Shown piece by piece: positions 1 through 5,141 of a stretch of 5,141 nucleotides of DNA; the stretch's first letter is position 1, and every line of letters starts with the position of its first letter. The notes under the pieces were generated by a model. That model was not told where the DNA came from. It saw nothing but the letters and a program-made list of their open reading frames with translations, and did not search any database. The stretch comes from Candidatus Kapaibacterium sp. (lineage in GTDB: Bacteria; Bacteroidota; Ignavibacteria; Kapaibacteriales; UBA2268): contig JAQIDA010000336.1 of assembly GCA_027858275.1 (NCBI GenBank), positions 1 through 5,141 of the forward strand. The letters are read 5' to 3'. Both the position numbers and the translations under genes were made by a program.

Positions 1-1
1 G

Positions 2-217
2 AATATATTGAACCCATATCTGTCTGCTGAGTTGTTTTATCGCTTCAGATATGACAAAGGAGATCGATTCGACAAATTCAGACTTTATGTGGGCAGCGAC
101 ATAAAATTATCTAAGCGAAATTCGCTGAAAGTATATTATCTCTATCAGCAAGAAATTAATATGTCGAAGCCGGGAATTCAAAGTGTTTACGGAATTTTTT
201 ACGGCTATGATTTTTGA
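2..217 (+). CDS. DUF2490-like outer-membrane protein, C-terminal end (5' truncated)
   Basis: The reading frame is open from the window edge to a TGA at 215-217, so this is the tail of a gene that starts upstream. The TTG at 8 is only an internal codon of the open frame and has no ribosome binding site visible before it. About 71 residues are visible. They show the alternating polar/aromatic pattern of beta-strands (PYLSAELFYRF, then DKFRLYVGSDIKL, then NSLKVYYLYQQEIN) and end in GYDF. A terminal Phe is the usual signature of outer-membrane beta-barrels recognised by the BAM machinery. The strand order and the PYLSAELFY / FDKFRLYVG / YYLYQQEIN wording match what I know of the DUF2490 family, which is common in Bacteroidota and has no established function. 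The family call rests on remembered consensus. Another small barrel family is the alternative. No partner function can be read from the context. Confidence 0.75.
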   Translation, partial: NILNPYLSAELFYRFRYDKGDRFDKFRLYVGSDIKLSKRNSLKVYYLYQQEINMSKPGIQSVYGIFYGYDF

Positions 218-218
218 G

Positions 219-256
219 AATTATCCGCAGATTTCAGCTCATTTCAGCGAATAATT
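219..256 (+). terminator. Weak stem-loop just after the DUF2490-like gene
   Basis: Two nucleotides after the stop codon, AATTATCCGC (219-228) can pair with GCGAATAATT (247-256) with one C/A mismatch, leaving an 18-nt loop. The loop contains ATTTCAGC, and a second copy 10 bp later runs into the right arm. The stem is AT-rich, the loop is large and no T-run follows, so this is at best a weak terminator or a 3'-end stabilising structure. Confidence 0.25.
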
Positions 257-337
257 ACAGATTATTCATCAAACGGGCCTTTCAAAGGTATTAATTCTAA
301 TATATATGATGTTTTTTTACGTTTTTCGAATATAATC

Positions 338-369
338 ATTGGATAATTAATCAAACGTCAATAACTTTG
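338..369 (+). promoter_or_regulatory. Candidate Bacteroidota-type promoter for the isomerase gene
   Basis: TAACTTTG at 362-369 fits the Bacteroidota -7 consensus TAnnTTTG exactly. ATTG at 338-341 fits three of four bases of the -33 consensus TTTG, with a 20-bp spacer. Transcription would begin near 375 and leave an untranslated leader of roughly 105 nt before the ATG at 480. The match is short and the region is AT-rich, so chance is possible. It also assumes that the organism uses a Bacteroidota-like primary sigma factor. Confidence 0.25.
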
Positions 370-462
370 TTATTCTGATTTTTTGCGTTTTAATATAAAG
401 ATGTAATTGATCGGAATATTTCGGGTAGAAAATTGAAAATTATTAAATTATAGTATATAAAC

Positions 463-468
463 AGGGAG
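463..468 (+). promoter_or_regulatory. Ribosome binding site of the isomerase gene
   Basis: AGGGAG lies 11 nt before the ATG at 480. The next in-frame ATG, at 489, would be 20 nt away, so this site favours 480 as the start. Confidence 0.6.
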
Positions 469-479
469 TTATTAAACTC

Positions 480-2648
480 ATGGGAACTATGGAAAGAATT
501 CGTCAGACATCACCGTATGCGCTGGCAGTATTTGCGGTTGTATTTGTAGGTTTTATGGTCATATCCGACGTGGATATTTCGAAAATATTCGGAGGTCAGC
601 AGGATTATAATACAGCACCGGTCGCCACCATCAACGGTGAATCGATTCTCCGCAAAGATTATGACGATCTAAGATCACAGATTACTGATTCAAAAAGAGC
701 AGAAGCTAAAGAAAACAAAACTGAATATGTATCTGATGAAAAAAAGATTCACAATGAAGCTTGGAGCCAGCTTATCAACAGTACTTTGCTGAAACAGCAA
801 GCTGCTGAAGCAGGCATCTTTGTATCAGATAAAGAAATTCAGGATTTCTTCTTTGAAAACCCGCTTCCTGATTTGGCTCGTTGGTTTACTGATTCTACAG
901 GATTCCAGAAAGACAAATATCTTGAATTGATTACTAATCCCGATATGCTCCTGGACATGTACGCAGGTAATGAAAACATTACTAACGAACAGGCTCAGGA
1001 AGAAGTTGATAAAATCAGAGCTTATTTATTAAACACAGAAAAGCAAGTTCGCACTAATAAATTGATTGCTTCTTTGTCAATTTTGGTCGGAACTTCTTAT
1101 GGTATGATTCCTCCGGAATTCGCCAAAGAAAGATATTTAGCAGAAAACGCAACTGCCGATGCTAATTATCTCCATCTTGATATCGCCACTGTTCCTGACG
1201 CAGACGTTGAGGTGACAGACGCGGACATCAGAGCAGCTTATGACAGAAAAAAAGAATCATTCAAGCAAGTAGAACTCAGACAATTAAAATATATCAGATT
1301 AGATATTACTCCTTCCTCAAAAGACACTGTTCGCGCAGGAAAGAGAATCGACAGAATAATGGCTGATTTGGCTACATCTGATGATCCCTTAGTTCTTGAC
1401 AGTATTTTCGATGTAAAATACAGTGAATACGGCGGCAAATCAGTTGATTTTACTCTTATGCAGGATCTTGGGGGCAAACTGACTACTTTGGCCGGTTTGG
1501 AAAAACACGCTGTTGCCGGTCCCGTCAGAATGTTTGACGGTATCTATTTCTTCCGCATGGACGACAAACGTTCAGGTGAGAATGAAGTGGTTAAAGCAAG
1601 TCATATTCTGATTAAATTCGGCAATAACAAAGACAGCGCAAAAGCTGAAATCAACAAGATATACAAAAAAGTTCTTCGCGGCGCGGATTTTGCGGAACTC
1701 GCGAAAAAACATTCTGAAGACCCCGGTTCAGCCATCAAAGGCGGAGACCTCGGTTATTTCGGCAAAGGCAAAATGGATAAAGATTTTGAAGCGGCAGCGT
1801 TTGCAACAGCAGCCGGCAAAGTTTCTAAACCAATTGAATCTGTATACGGATATCATATCATCAAAGTTCACGATAAAACATCTGACGAAATCAAATACAC
1901 TGAAATTTGTATTAAACCTATAGTTTCATCTCCAACAAGAAACTCTGTGTTCCGCTTGGCTTATTCAATACACGCTCAAGCAGTTGAAGGTGTTTCTCTT
2001 GATTCTCTGGCAGTTCAGAATAATCTCAGAATAACAGAAACAGCTTATTTTGCTGAGAACACTCCTCAGTTGAACTCAGAGTATCTTTCTGATATGGCTT
2101 TCAAGAGCGAAATCGGAACAGTGTTTGAGCCAATTGATCTGGCAGACGCCGGTATCATTGTAGCTGAAGTATCTGACTCAAGAGCAGCCGGTTACAAATC
2201 ATTGGAAGAAGTTACTCCAAGATTGAAATCAGATTTGATTCGCAACAAAAAATTAGATATTCTTAAATCTCAAGCTGAAGATTTATTTAACAAAGTAAAC
2301 GCTGCAGGCAGCTTGGAAGCAGCCGGCATTGAAGTTAAAAACGCAACAGGCCTTAAGAGCGACGGCAATGTGCCTTCACTCGGTCGCGATATAGTTTTCA
2401 CAACAAACGTATTCAAATTAGAAAACGGTAAGATTTCTAATCCGATTCGCGGTGATAAAGGCTATTATATCATTCAGGTCATCAAGAAAAATATCCCGAG
2501 CGATGAAATGATTACTGCGGCTCTGCCGGAATTTTCAAAAAAACTTAGTGAAAAGGATGCTCAGGCAATCTTCAACAGATGGTTTATGAAAGTTATGGAA
2601 GAATCTGAAATCATTGACTTCCGCAGCGAACAATATAAAGATTATTAA
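480..2648 (+). CDS. Membrane-anchored periplasmic peptidyl-prolyl cis-trans isomerase (SurA/PpiD-like)
   Basis: This is a predicted envelope folding factor that isomerises Xaa-Pro bonds and chaperones exported proteins. Residues 1-12 carry two Arg and precede a single hydrophobic segment at about 13-29, which gives an N-in anchor with the rest in the periplasm, as in PpiD. Residues 46-67 (PVATINGESI then KDYDDL) begin the SurA_N-type chaperone region, which runs through helices to about 215. The one recognisable parvulin (PPIC) domain is at about 371-466: ASHILIK (373-379), DFAELAKKHSEDP (403-415), GGDLGYFGKGKM (421-432) and YGYHIIKV (456-463). Segments on either side (about 265-362, 472-566 and 590-670) look like decayed copies of the same fold. 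At 722 residues it is longer than E. coli PpiD (623). The start at 480 is chosen for AGGGAG at 463-468. The gene appears to be monocistronic: a strong terminator follows at 2690-2721. The exact clients are unknown, and PpiD orthology is not claimed. Confidence 0.93.
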   Translation: MGTMERIRQTSPYALAVFAVVFVGFMVISDVDISKIFGGQQDYNTAPVATINGESILRKDYDDLRSQITDSKRAEAKENKTEYVSDEKKIHNEAWSQLINSTLLKQQAAEAGIFVSDKEIQDFFFENPLPDLARWFTDSTGFQKDKYLELITNPDMLLDMYAGNENITNEQAQEEVDKIRAYLLNTEKQVRTNKLIASLSILVGTSYGMIPPEFAKERYLAENATADANYLHLDIATVPDADVEVTDADIRAAYDRKKESFKQVELRQLKYIRLDITPSSKDTVRAGKRIDRIMADLATSDDPLVLDSIFDVKYSEYGGKSVDFTLMQDLGGKLTTLAGLEKHAVAGPVRMFDGIYFFRMDDKRSGENEVVKASHILIKFGNNKDSAKAEINKIYKKVLRGADFAELAKKHSEDPGSAIKGGDLGYFGKGKMDKDFEAAAFATAAGKVSKPIESVYGYHIIKVHDKTSDEIKYTEICIKPIVSSPTRNSVFRLAYSIHAQAVEGVSLDSLAVQNNLRITETAYFAENTPQLNSEYLSDMAFKSEIGTVFEPIDLADAGIIVAEVSDSRAAGYKSLEEVTPRLKSDLIRNKKLDILKSQAEDLFNKVNAAGSLEAAGIEVKNATGLKSDGNVPSLGRDIVFTTNVFKLENGKISNPIRGDKGYYIIQVIKKNIPSDEMITAALPEFSKKLSEKDAQAIFNRWFMKVMEESEIIDFRSEQYKDY

Positions 2649-2653
2649 AATTT

Positions 2654-2690
2654 AAGTCCTCTTTACAGAGACTTTGCTCGACTTATCGAG
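2654..2690 (+). promoter_or_regulatory. Two tandem stem-loops ahead of the terminator
   Basis: Stem one pairs AAGTC and TCT (2654-2662, with one bulged C) with AGAGACTT (2667-2674) around a TTAC loop. Stem two pairs CTCGA (2677-2681) with TCGAG (2686-2690) around a CTTA loop. Both follow the isomerase stop codon closely and run directly into the terminator hairpin, which shares base 2690. In addition, AAGTCCTC (2654-2661) can pair with GAGGGCTT (2688-2695, one G/U wobble), an arrangement that would break all three hairpins. They may be mRNA 3'-end structures or part of an attenuator before hpnC. No known riboswitch class is recognised. Confidence 0.4.
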
Positions 2691-2721
2691 GGCTTTATCT
2701 TTAAGATGAAGCCCTTTTTTT
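2690..2721 (+). terminator. Rho-independent terminator after the isomerase gene
   Basis: GGGCTTTATCT (2690-2700) pairs with AGATGAAGCCC (2704-2714) over 11 bp, with one U/G wobble and a TTA loop, and is followed at once by seven T (2715-2721). It is GC-rich at the base next to the T-run, as in classical intrinsic terminators. It ends 28 nt before the hpnC ATG, so hpnCD needs either read-through or a promoter in or after the terminator. Confidence 0.9.
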
Positions 2722-2732
2722 AATACAATTTC

Positions 2733-2738
2733 GAGAGA
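2733..2738 (+). promoter_or_regulatory. Ribosome binding site deciding the hpnC start
   Basis: GAGAGA is 11 nt before the ATG at 2750, the same spacing as in the isomerase gene, but only 2 nt before the in-frame TTG at 2741. It therefore favours the ATG. Confidence 0.45.
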
Positions 2739-2749
2739 ACTTGAGCAGC

Positions 2750-3664
2750 ATGAAAATTAAAGCTGAAGATTTGACGGATTTGAGTAAGCCGGACGGCGGA
2801 AAGTTCAAAGTTAATTCCTTGAATGAAGCGCAGGAGTTTTGCCGTAAGCTGGCTGCCGGTCACTATGAGAACTTCCCCGTGGGATCTGTAATCATAGACA
2901 GGAACCTGCGTCCTGATTATTTCAGCGTATATGCTTTCTCCAGAACAGCGGACGATATCGCAGATGAGTTGACTCATCTTGATAAAACAGAGCTGATCTC
3001 TGTTCTTGACAACTATCGTGATCTTTTGTATAATGAAGATTTCGATTCTTCCGAATCAGGCAATCCTATATTTATCGCGCTAAGGCATACGACGGAAAAG
3101 CACGATATTCCGGCGGCTGTACTTGAGAAATTGCTGACGGCATTCAAACGCGATATAAACTTCTCACAGGCTCGGAATTTGGACGACCATCTCGATTATT
3201 GCAATTATTCGGCGAATCCTGTTGGTGAGCTTGTATTGCGTATTCACGGGGCTTATAACTCCAAGACAGCTCCGCTTTCCGATAAAATATGCAGCGGGCT
3301 GCAACTTGTTAATTTTTGGCAGGATTTGTCTCGAGATATTAAGATTGGAAGGCATTTCATACCTAATGACTTGATGAGTAAATTCGAATTGACGAAAGAA
3401 AATTTGTTTGACGAGAATAATTCAGCTAAATTGAAGCTCTGTCTTAATGAGTTGTACGACTATACCGAATCTCTTTTCGAAGAAGGTCGTGAGCTTATTC
3501 CGCATTTACCGGGATTTAGGCTTAAGAAAGAGATTGCCGTGACGATAAAGGGCGGAATGAGGATACTGAATAAATCAAGGAGTTTAGGTTCGGAGATAAT
3601 ATACAGGCGACCTAAACTAAACGGCATTGATATTGCGTCAATCTTATTTAGAGCTTTTTTCTGA
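2750..3664 (+). CDS. hpnC: Hydroxysqualene synthase HpnC
   Basis: This is the second enzyme of the bacterial three-step squalene route; it converts presqualene diphosphate to hydroxysqualene (EC 4.2.3.156). The 304 residues form one all-helical squalene/phytoene synthase domain. The first Asp-rich, Mg-diphosphate binding motif is DDIADE at 68-73, inside YAFSRTADDIADE. The second is NFWQDLSRD at 188-196 (D192 and D196), inside the stretch LQLVNFWQDLSRD. ENFPVGS (about 40-46) and YCNYSANPVGELVL (about 150-163) are wording I associate with HpnC rather than HpnD or CrtB. Length is normal for the family and both metal-binding motifs are intact. An in-frame TTG at 2741 would add three residues; ATG 2750 is preferred because GAGAGA at 2733-2738 sits 11 nt from it but only 2 nt from the TTG. 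The gene is co-directional with hpnD 35 nt downstream, almost surely on one transcript. A strong terminator lies just upstream, so the gene is probably expressed apart from the isomerase. Confidence 0.92.
   Translation: MKIKAEDLTDLSKPDGGKFKVNSLNEAQEFCRKLAAGHYENFPVGSVIIDRNLRPDYFSVYAFSRTADDIADELTHLDKTELISVLDNYRDLLYNEDFDSSESGNPIFIALRHTTEKHDIPAAVLEKLLTAFKRDINFSQARNLDDHLDYCNYSANPVGELVLRIHGAYNSKTAPLSDKICSGLQLVNFWQDLSRDIKIGRHFIPNDLMSKFELTKENLFDENNSAKLKLCLNELYDYTESLFEEGRELIPHLPGFRLKKEIAVTIKGGMRILNKSRSLGSEIIYRRPKLNGIDIASILFRAFF
3581..3618 (+). repeat. Inverted repeat inside the 3' end of hpnC
   Basis: AGTTTAGGT (3581-3589) is perfectly complementary to ACCTAAACT (3610-3618). Allowing one bulged T, the pairing extends inward by CG/CG (3591-3592 with 3608-3609), leaving a 15-nt loop. 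It lies in the codons for the last part of HpnC and ends 46 nt before the stop. In mRNA it could form a stable stem between the hpnC body and hpnD, or it could be chance within coding sequence. Confidence 0.5.
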
Positions 3665-3680
3665 AATAACTGTCAATCAA

Positions 3681-3700
3681 AGGAATTGTTAATCCTAACA
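3681..3700 (+). promoter_or_regulatory. hpnD ribosome binding region with a small hairpin in the spacer
   Basis: AGGA at 3681-3684 is 15 nt from the ATG at 3700, longer than usual. The spacer contains TGTTA (3687-3691) and TAACA (3696-3700), a 5-bp stem with an ATCC loop that ends at the A of the start codon. Folding would bring the binding site close to the start or hide the start. TCCT at 3693-3696 could instead pair with the AGGA itself. Confidence 0.35.
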
Positions 3701-4611
3701 TGAAATCAATAAGTAAAAGAGATCTGTCAATGTTTGAGAATGTGAAAGCATTCGAGGGTTCTCAATCGAGTTTTACTTTTTCATTCGCGCTACTCCCTCC
3801 TGACGAGCGGCACGGGATGCACTCTCTTTATGCTTTTTGCAGTTATATTGACGATATAGTCGATGAAATTCCGGAGAACACTGACGAGATAATCGCTGAG
3901 AAACAGGGTCGGTTGAAATTCTGGGAGGAGACTATTGATAAAATCTACCGGAATAAAGTTGACTCCAAATTTATCAATCCTTTTGTGAAAACGATTAAGC
4001 GATTCAATATTCCCAAGCAGTATTTTATGACTTTGATAACCGGTTGCAGACGCGATTTATTCCAAACAAGATATGTTACTTTCGATGATTTGAAAGATTA
4101 TTGTTATGGTGTGGCAAGCATTGTCGGGCTGATAAGCATAGAAATATTCGGGCATAAGTACGAAGAAACGAAAAACTATGCCGTGAATCTCGGATATGCT
4201 TTGCAGATTACTAATATCATGCGAGATGTGAAAGCTGATGCGGAAAGAGGTTATATATACCTGCCCCGTGAAGATATGAAACGCTTCGATTATACCGAAG
4301 AGGAATTGTTGAACGGGATCTATAATGAAAATTTTGCGGAACTGATGCGATTCCAAGCTAATCGGGCACGCGAATATTATCATCTTGCCCGGAAATCGTT
4401 GCATCCCGATGAGAAGTTGACTATCTTTTCAGCTGAAATAATGGATGCGATTTACTTTAGACTTTTAGAAAAGATTGAGCTGAATGATTTCGATGTATTC
4501 AAAGAGAGAATCAGGGTTTCACAGCTGCATAAATTGATGATCGTTGCCAAACAGCTGCTCTCAAATAAATTGTTTATCAGACGCTTGGTTAAAAATTCCG
4601 AGAAGTATTGA
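3700..4611 (+). CDS. hpnD: Presqualene diphosphate synthase HpnD
   Basis: This is the first committed enzyme of the HpnCDE squalene route; it joins two farnesyl diphosphates into presqualene diphosphate (EC 2.5.1.103). It is 303 residues, one squalene/phytoene synthase domain. Visible motifs are SSFTFSF (23-29, substrate-pocket start), LYAFCSYIDDIVDE (43-56, first Asp-rich motif), YCYGVASIVGL (134-144), LQITNIMRDVKAD (168-180, second motif with D176 and D180) and RGYIYLP (183-189). All expected metal and diphosphate ligands are present. By itself the sequence could be mistaken for phytoene synthase CrtB; the adjacent hpnC makes HpnD much more likely. The start at 3700 has AGGA 15 nt away. A second in-frame ATG at 3730 has AGAGA 7 nt before it and would remove ten residues that are not part of the conserved domain, so the start is uncertain. 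It follows hpnC by 35 nt with no terminator between them. hpnE does not follow. Confidence 0.92.
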   Translation: MKSISKRDLSMFENVKAFEGSQSSFTFSFALLPPDERHGMHSLYAFCSYIDDIVDEIPENTDEIIAEKQGRLKFWEETIDKIYRNKVDSKFINPFVKTIKRFNIPKQYFMTLITGCRRDLFQTRYVTFDDLKDYCYGVASIVGLISIEIFGHKYEETKNYAVNLGYALQITNIMRDVKADAERGYIYLPREDMKRFDYTEEELLNGIYNENFAELMRFQANRAREYYHLARKSLHPDEKLTIFSAEIMDAIYFRLLEKIELNDFDVFKERIRVSQLHKLMIVAKQLLSNKLFIRRLVKNSEKY

Positions 4612-4626
4612 TAATTTCAATCTTCT
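4601..4626. terminator. Inverted repeat spanning the convergent hpnD/regulator stop codons
   Basis: AGAAGTATTGA (4601-4611) pairs with TCAATCTTCT (4617-4626) over 10 bp with one bulged T. The 5-nt loop TAATT is exactly the intergenic gap, so both stop codons lie in the stem. Read on the minus strand, the hairpin is followed after five bases by TTTTT (complement of 4591-4595). On the plus strand no T-run follows. It is probably the terminator of the regulator mRNA, possibly bidirectional. The low GC content of the stem keeps confidence modest. Confidence 0.4.
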
Positions 4627-5141
4627 AACTTATATCCTACTCCCCTAATATTCTTGATCAGCGCGCCTGCCGGGCCGAGTTTTTCTCTGAGATTTTTAAT
4701 GTGTACGTCTACTGTTCTGTCGAGAACGCCTTTGTCATGAACTCCGAGATGATCCAAAATTTGATCGCGGGCGTAGACCCAGCCTTTGCGTTTGGCCAGC
4801 AATACAAGGATTTTATATTCTGATGAAGTAAGTACAATTTTTTCGCCGTTGACAAAAGTCTCGTATTTCTGAAGATCGATTGCGATGAGATCAGCTATTT
4901 TAATAACTTTTGTTTTGACCTCTTGCACATTGCGGCGAAGCACAACTTTGACTCGTGCGACGAGTTCGCGGACTGAGAAGGGCTTGGTTATATAGTCATC
5001 GGCACCGAGTTCCAGACCGAGAACTTTGTCTGTTTCGTCACCTTTGGCGGTGAGCATAATCACGGGAAATGATGAATATTTATCGTGACCTTTCAGGAAC
5101 TTACATACTTCCATCCCGTCTGCGTCGGGAAGCATCAGATC
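4617..5141 (-). CDS. OmpR/PhoB-family response regulator (N-terminus outside window)
   Basis: This is a cytoplasmic DNA-binding output protein of a two-component system. The frame is open to the window edge, so about 50 N-terminal residues are missing. The first visible codon (5139-5141) is Asp within DLMLPDADG, and it matches the phosphoacceptor Asp of receiver domains. Counting from the Met at 5133-5135, PVIMLTAKG (24-32) holds the switch Thr/Ala region and GADDYITKPFS (44-54) the conserved Lys. The linker is about 69-80. The winged-helix Trans_reg_C domain follows: LTSSEYKILVLLAKRKG (102-118), a recognition helix around RTVDVHIKNLREKLG (140-154) and the wing IKNIRGVGYKLED (160-172) at the C-terminus. 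The Met at 5133-5135 is internal, not the start. Its histidine kinase partner is not visible and would lie outside the window. It converges with hpnD, 5 nt apart. The signal sensed and the target genes cannot be inferred; regulation of hpnCD is possible but unsupported. Confidence 0.95.
   Translation of the reverse strand, partial: DLMLPDADGMEVCKFLKGHDKYSSFPVIMLTAKGDETDKVLGLELGADDYITKPFSVRELVARVKVVLRRNVQEVKTKVIKIADLIAIDLQKYETFVNGEKIVLTSSEYKILVLLAKRKGWVYARDQILDHLGVHDKGVLDRTVDVHIKNLREKLGPAGALIKNIRGVGYKLED

Larger units (their letters stand above)
218..479. other. AT-rich intergenic region, no gene seen
   Basis: No credible open frame lies here. The stretch holds the weak hairpin at 219-256, a short odd-length palindrome CCTTTCAAAGG (278-288), an imperfect direct repeat (308-335 and 377-398) and the candidate promoter at 338-369. 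It presumably carries the control signals of the isomerase gene that starts at 480, because the gene upstream ends at 217 and the gap is long for an operon. Confidence 0.6.

Noticed and set aside
278..288. Odd palindrome CCTTTCAAAGG as an operator
   Set aside because: It is only 11 bp with a single-base centre, with no second copy and no position relative to a secure promoter.
433..461. TTGAAA (433-438), 17-bp spacer, TATAAA (456-461): a good sigma70-type promoter match
   Set aside because: Transcription would start near 468, removing the AGGGAG ribosome binding site at 463-468 and leaving about 12 nt before the ATG. The AT-rich context makes such matches likely by chance.
1690..1923. Second plus-strand frame inside the isomerase parvulin domain
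   Set aside because: It overlaps the best conserved part of the isomerase in another frame, and its product resembles no family I know.
2741..2749. TTG start for hpnC adding three residues
   Set aside because: The ribosome binding site would be only 2 nt away, while the ATG at 2750 has the same 11-nt spacing as the isomerase gene.
2720..2977. Minus-strand open frame of 85 codons over the start of hpnC
   Set aside because: It is a shadow of hpnC that also overlaps the terminator; it has no recognisable domain or ribosome binding site.
4057..4404. Minus-strand open frame of 115 codons inside hpnD
   Set aside because: It is fully antisense to a well-conserved enzyme and has low-complexity, non-family-like translation, so it is a shadow frame.
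3700..4611. Phytoene synthase CrtB of carotenoid synthesis
   Set aside because: The family is the same, but the tandem hpnC and the HpnD-style motif wording favour presqualene diphosphate synthase. No carotenoid gene is in the window.
1..5141. A new defence, mobile or other undescribed system
   Set aside because: All substantial frames fall into known housekeeping families (envelope protein, isomerase, squalene enzymes, response regulator). No repeats, integrase, toxin-like or nuclease-like genes are present.

Overview
The window (about 5.1 kb, AT-rich) reads as ordinary chromosomal DNA from a Gram-negative bacterium, most likely of the FCB/Bacteroidota–Chlorobi side (Ignavibacteria- or Kapabacteria-like). 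The hints are a DUF2490-type outer-membrane beta-barrel end, a long membrane-anchored parvulin whose N-terminus has the style seen in that group, and a candidate TAnnTTTG promoter element. The lineage is inferred from family resemblance and was not tested by any search.

Layout. Positions 2-217 (+) hold the C-terminal end of a DUF2490-like outer-membrane protein. Positions 218-479 are AT-rich non-coding DNA with a weak hairpin, an imperfect direct repeat and one candidate promoter. Positions 480-2648 (+) encode a 722-residue inner-membrane-anchored periplasmic peptidyl-prolyl isomerase of the SurA/PpiD kind. Positions 2654-2721 hold three consecutive stem-loops, the last a textbook intrinsic terminator. 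Positions 2750-3664 (+) encode HpnC and 3700-4611 (+) encode HpnD, the first two enzymes of the bacterial squalene route. Positions 4617-5141 (-) hold the larger part of an OmpR/PhoB-family response regulator that converges on hpnD with only 5 nt between the stop codons.

How the genes work together. HpnD condenses two farnesyl diphosphates to presqualene diphosphate and HpnC converts this to hydroxysqualene. The usual third enzyme, the FAD-dependent HpnE that reduces hydroxysqualene to squalene, is not beside them here: the opposite-strand regulator directly follows hpnD. The isomerase and the DUF2490 protein both belong to the cell envelope (a folding factor and a likely outer-membrane protein), but nothing shows that they share a transcript with hpnCD.

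I see no mobile element, CRISPR array, tRNA or rRNA, and no clear evidence for a new biological system. The most useful second looks are the repeated parvulin-like modules of the isomerase, the stem-loop cluster before hpnC with an alternative pairing, the missing hpnE, and the inverted repeat centred exactly on the hpnD/regulator junction.
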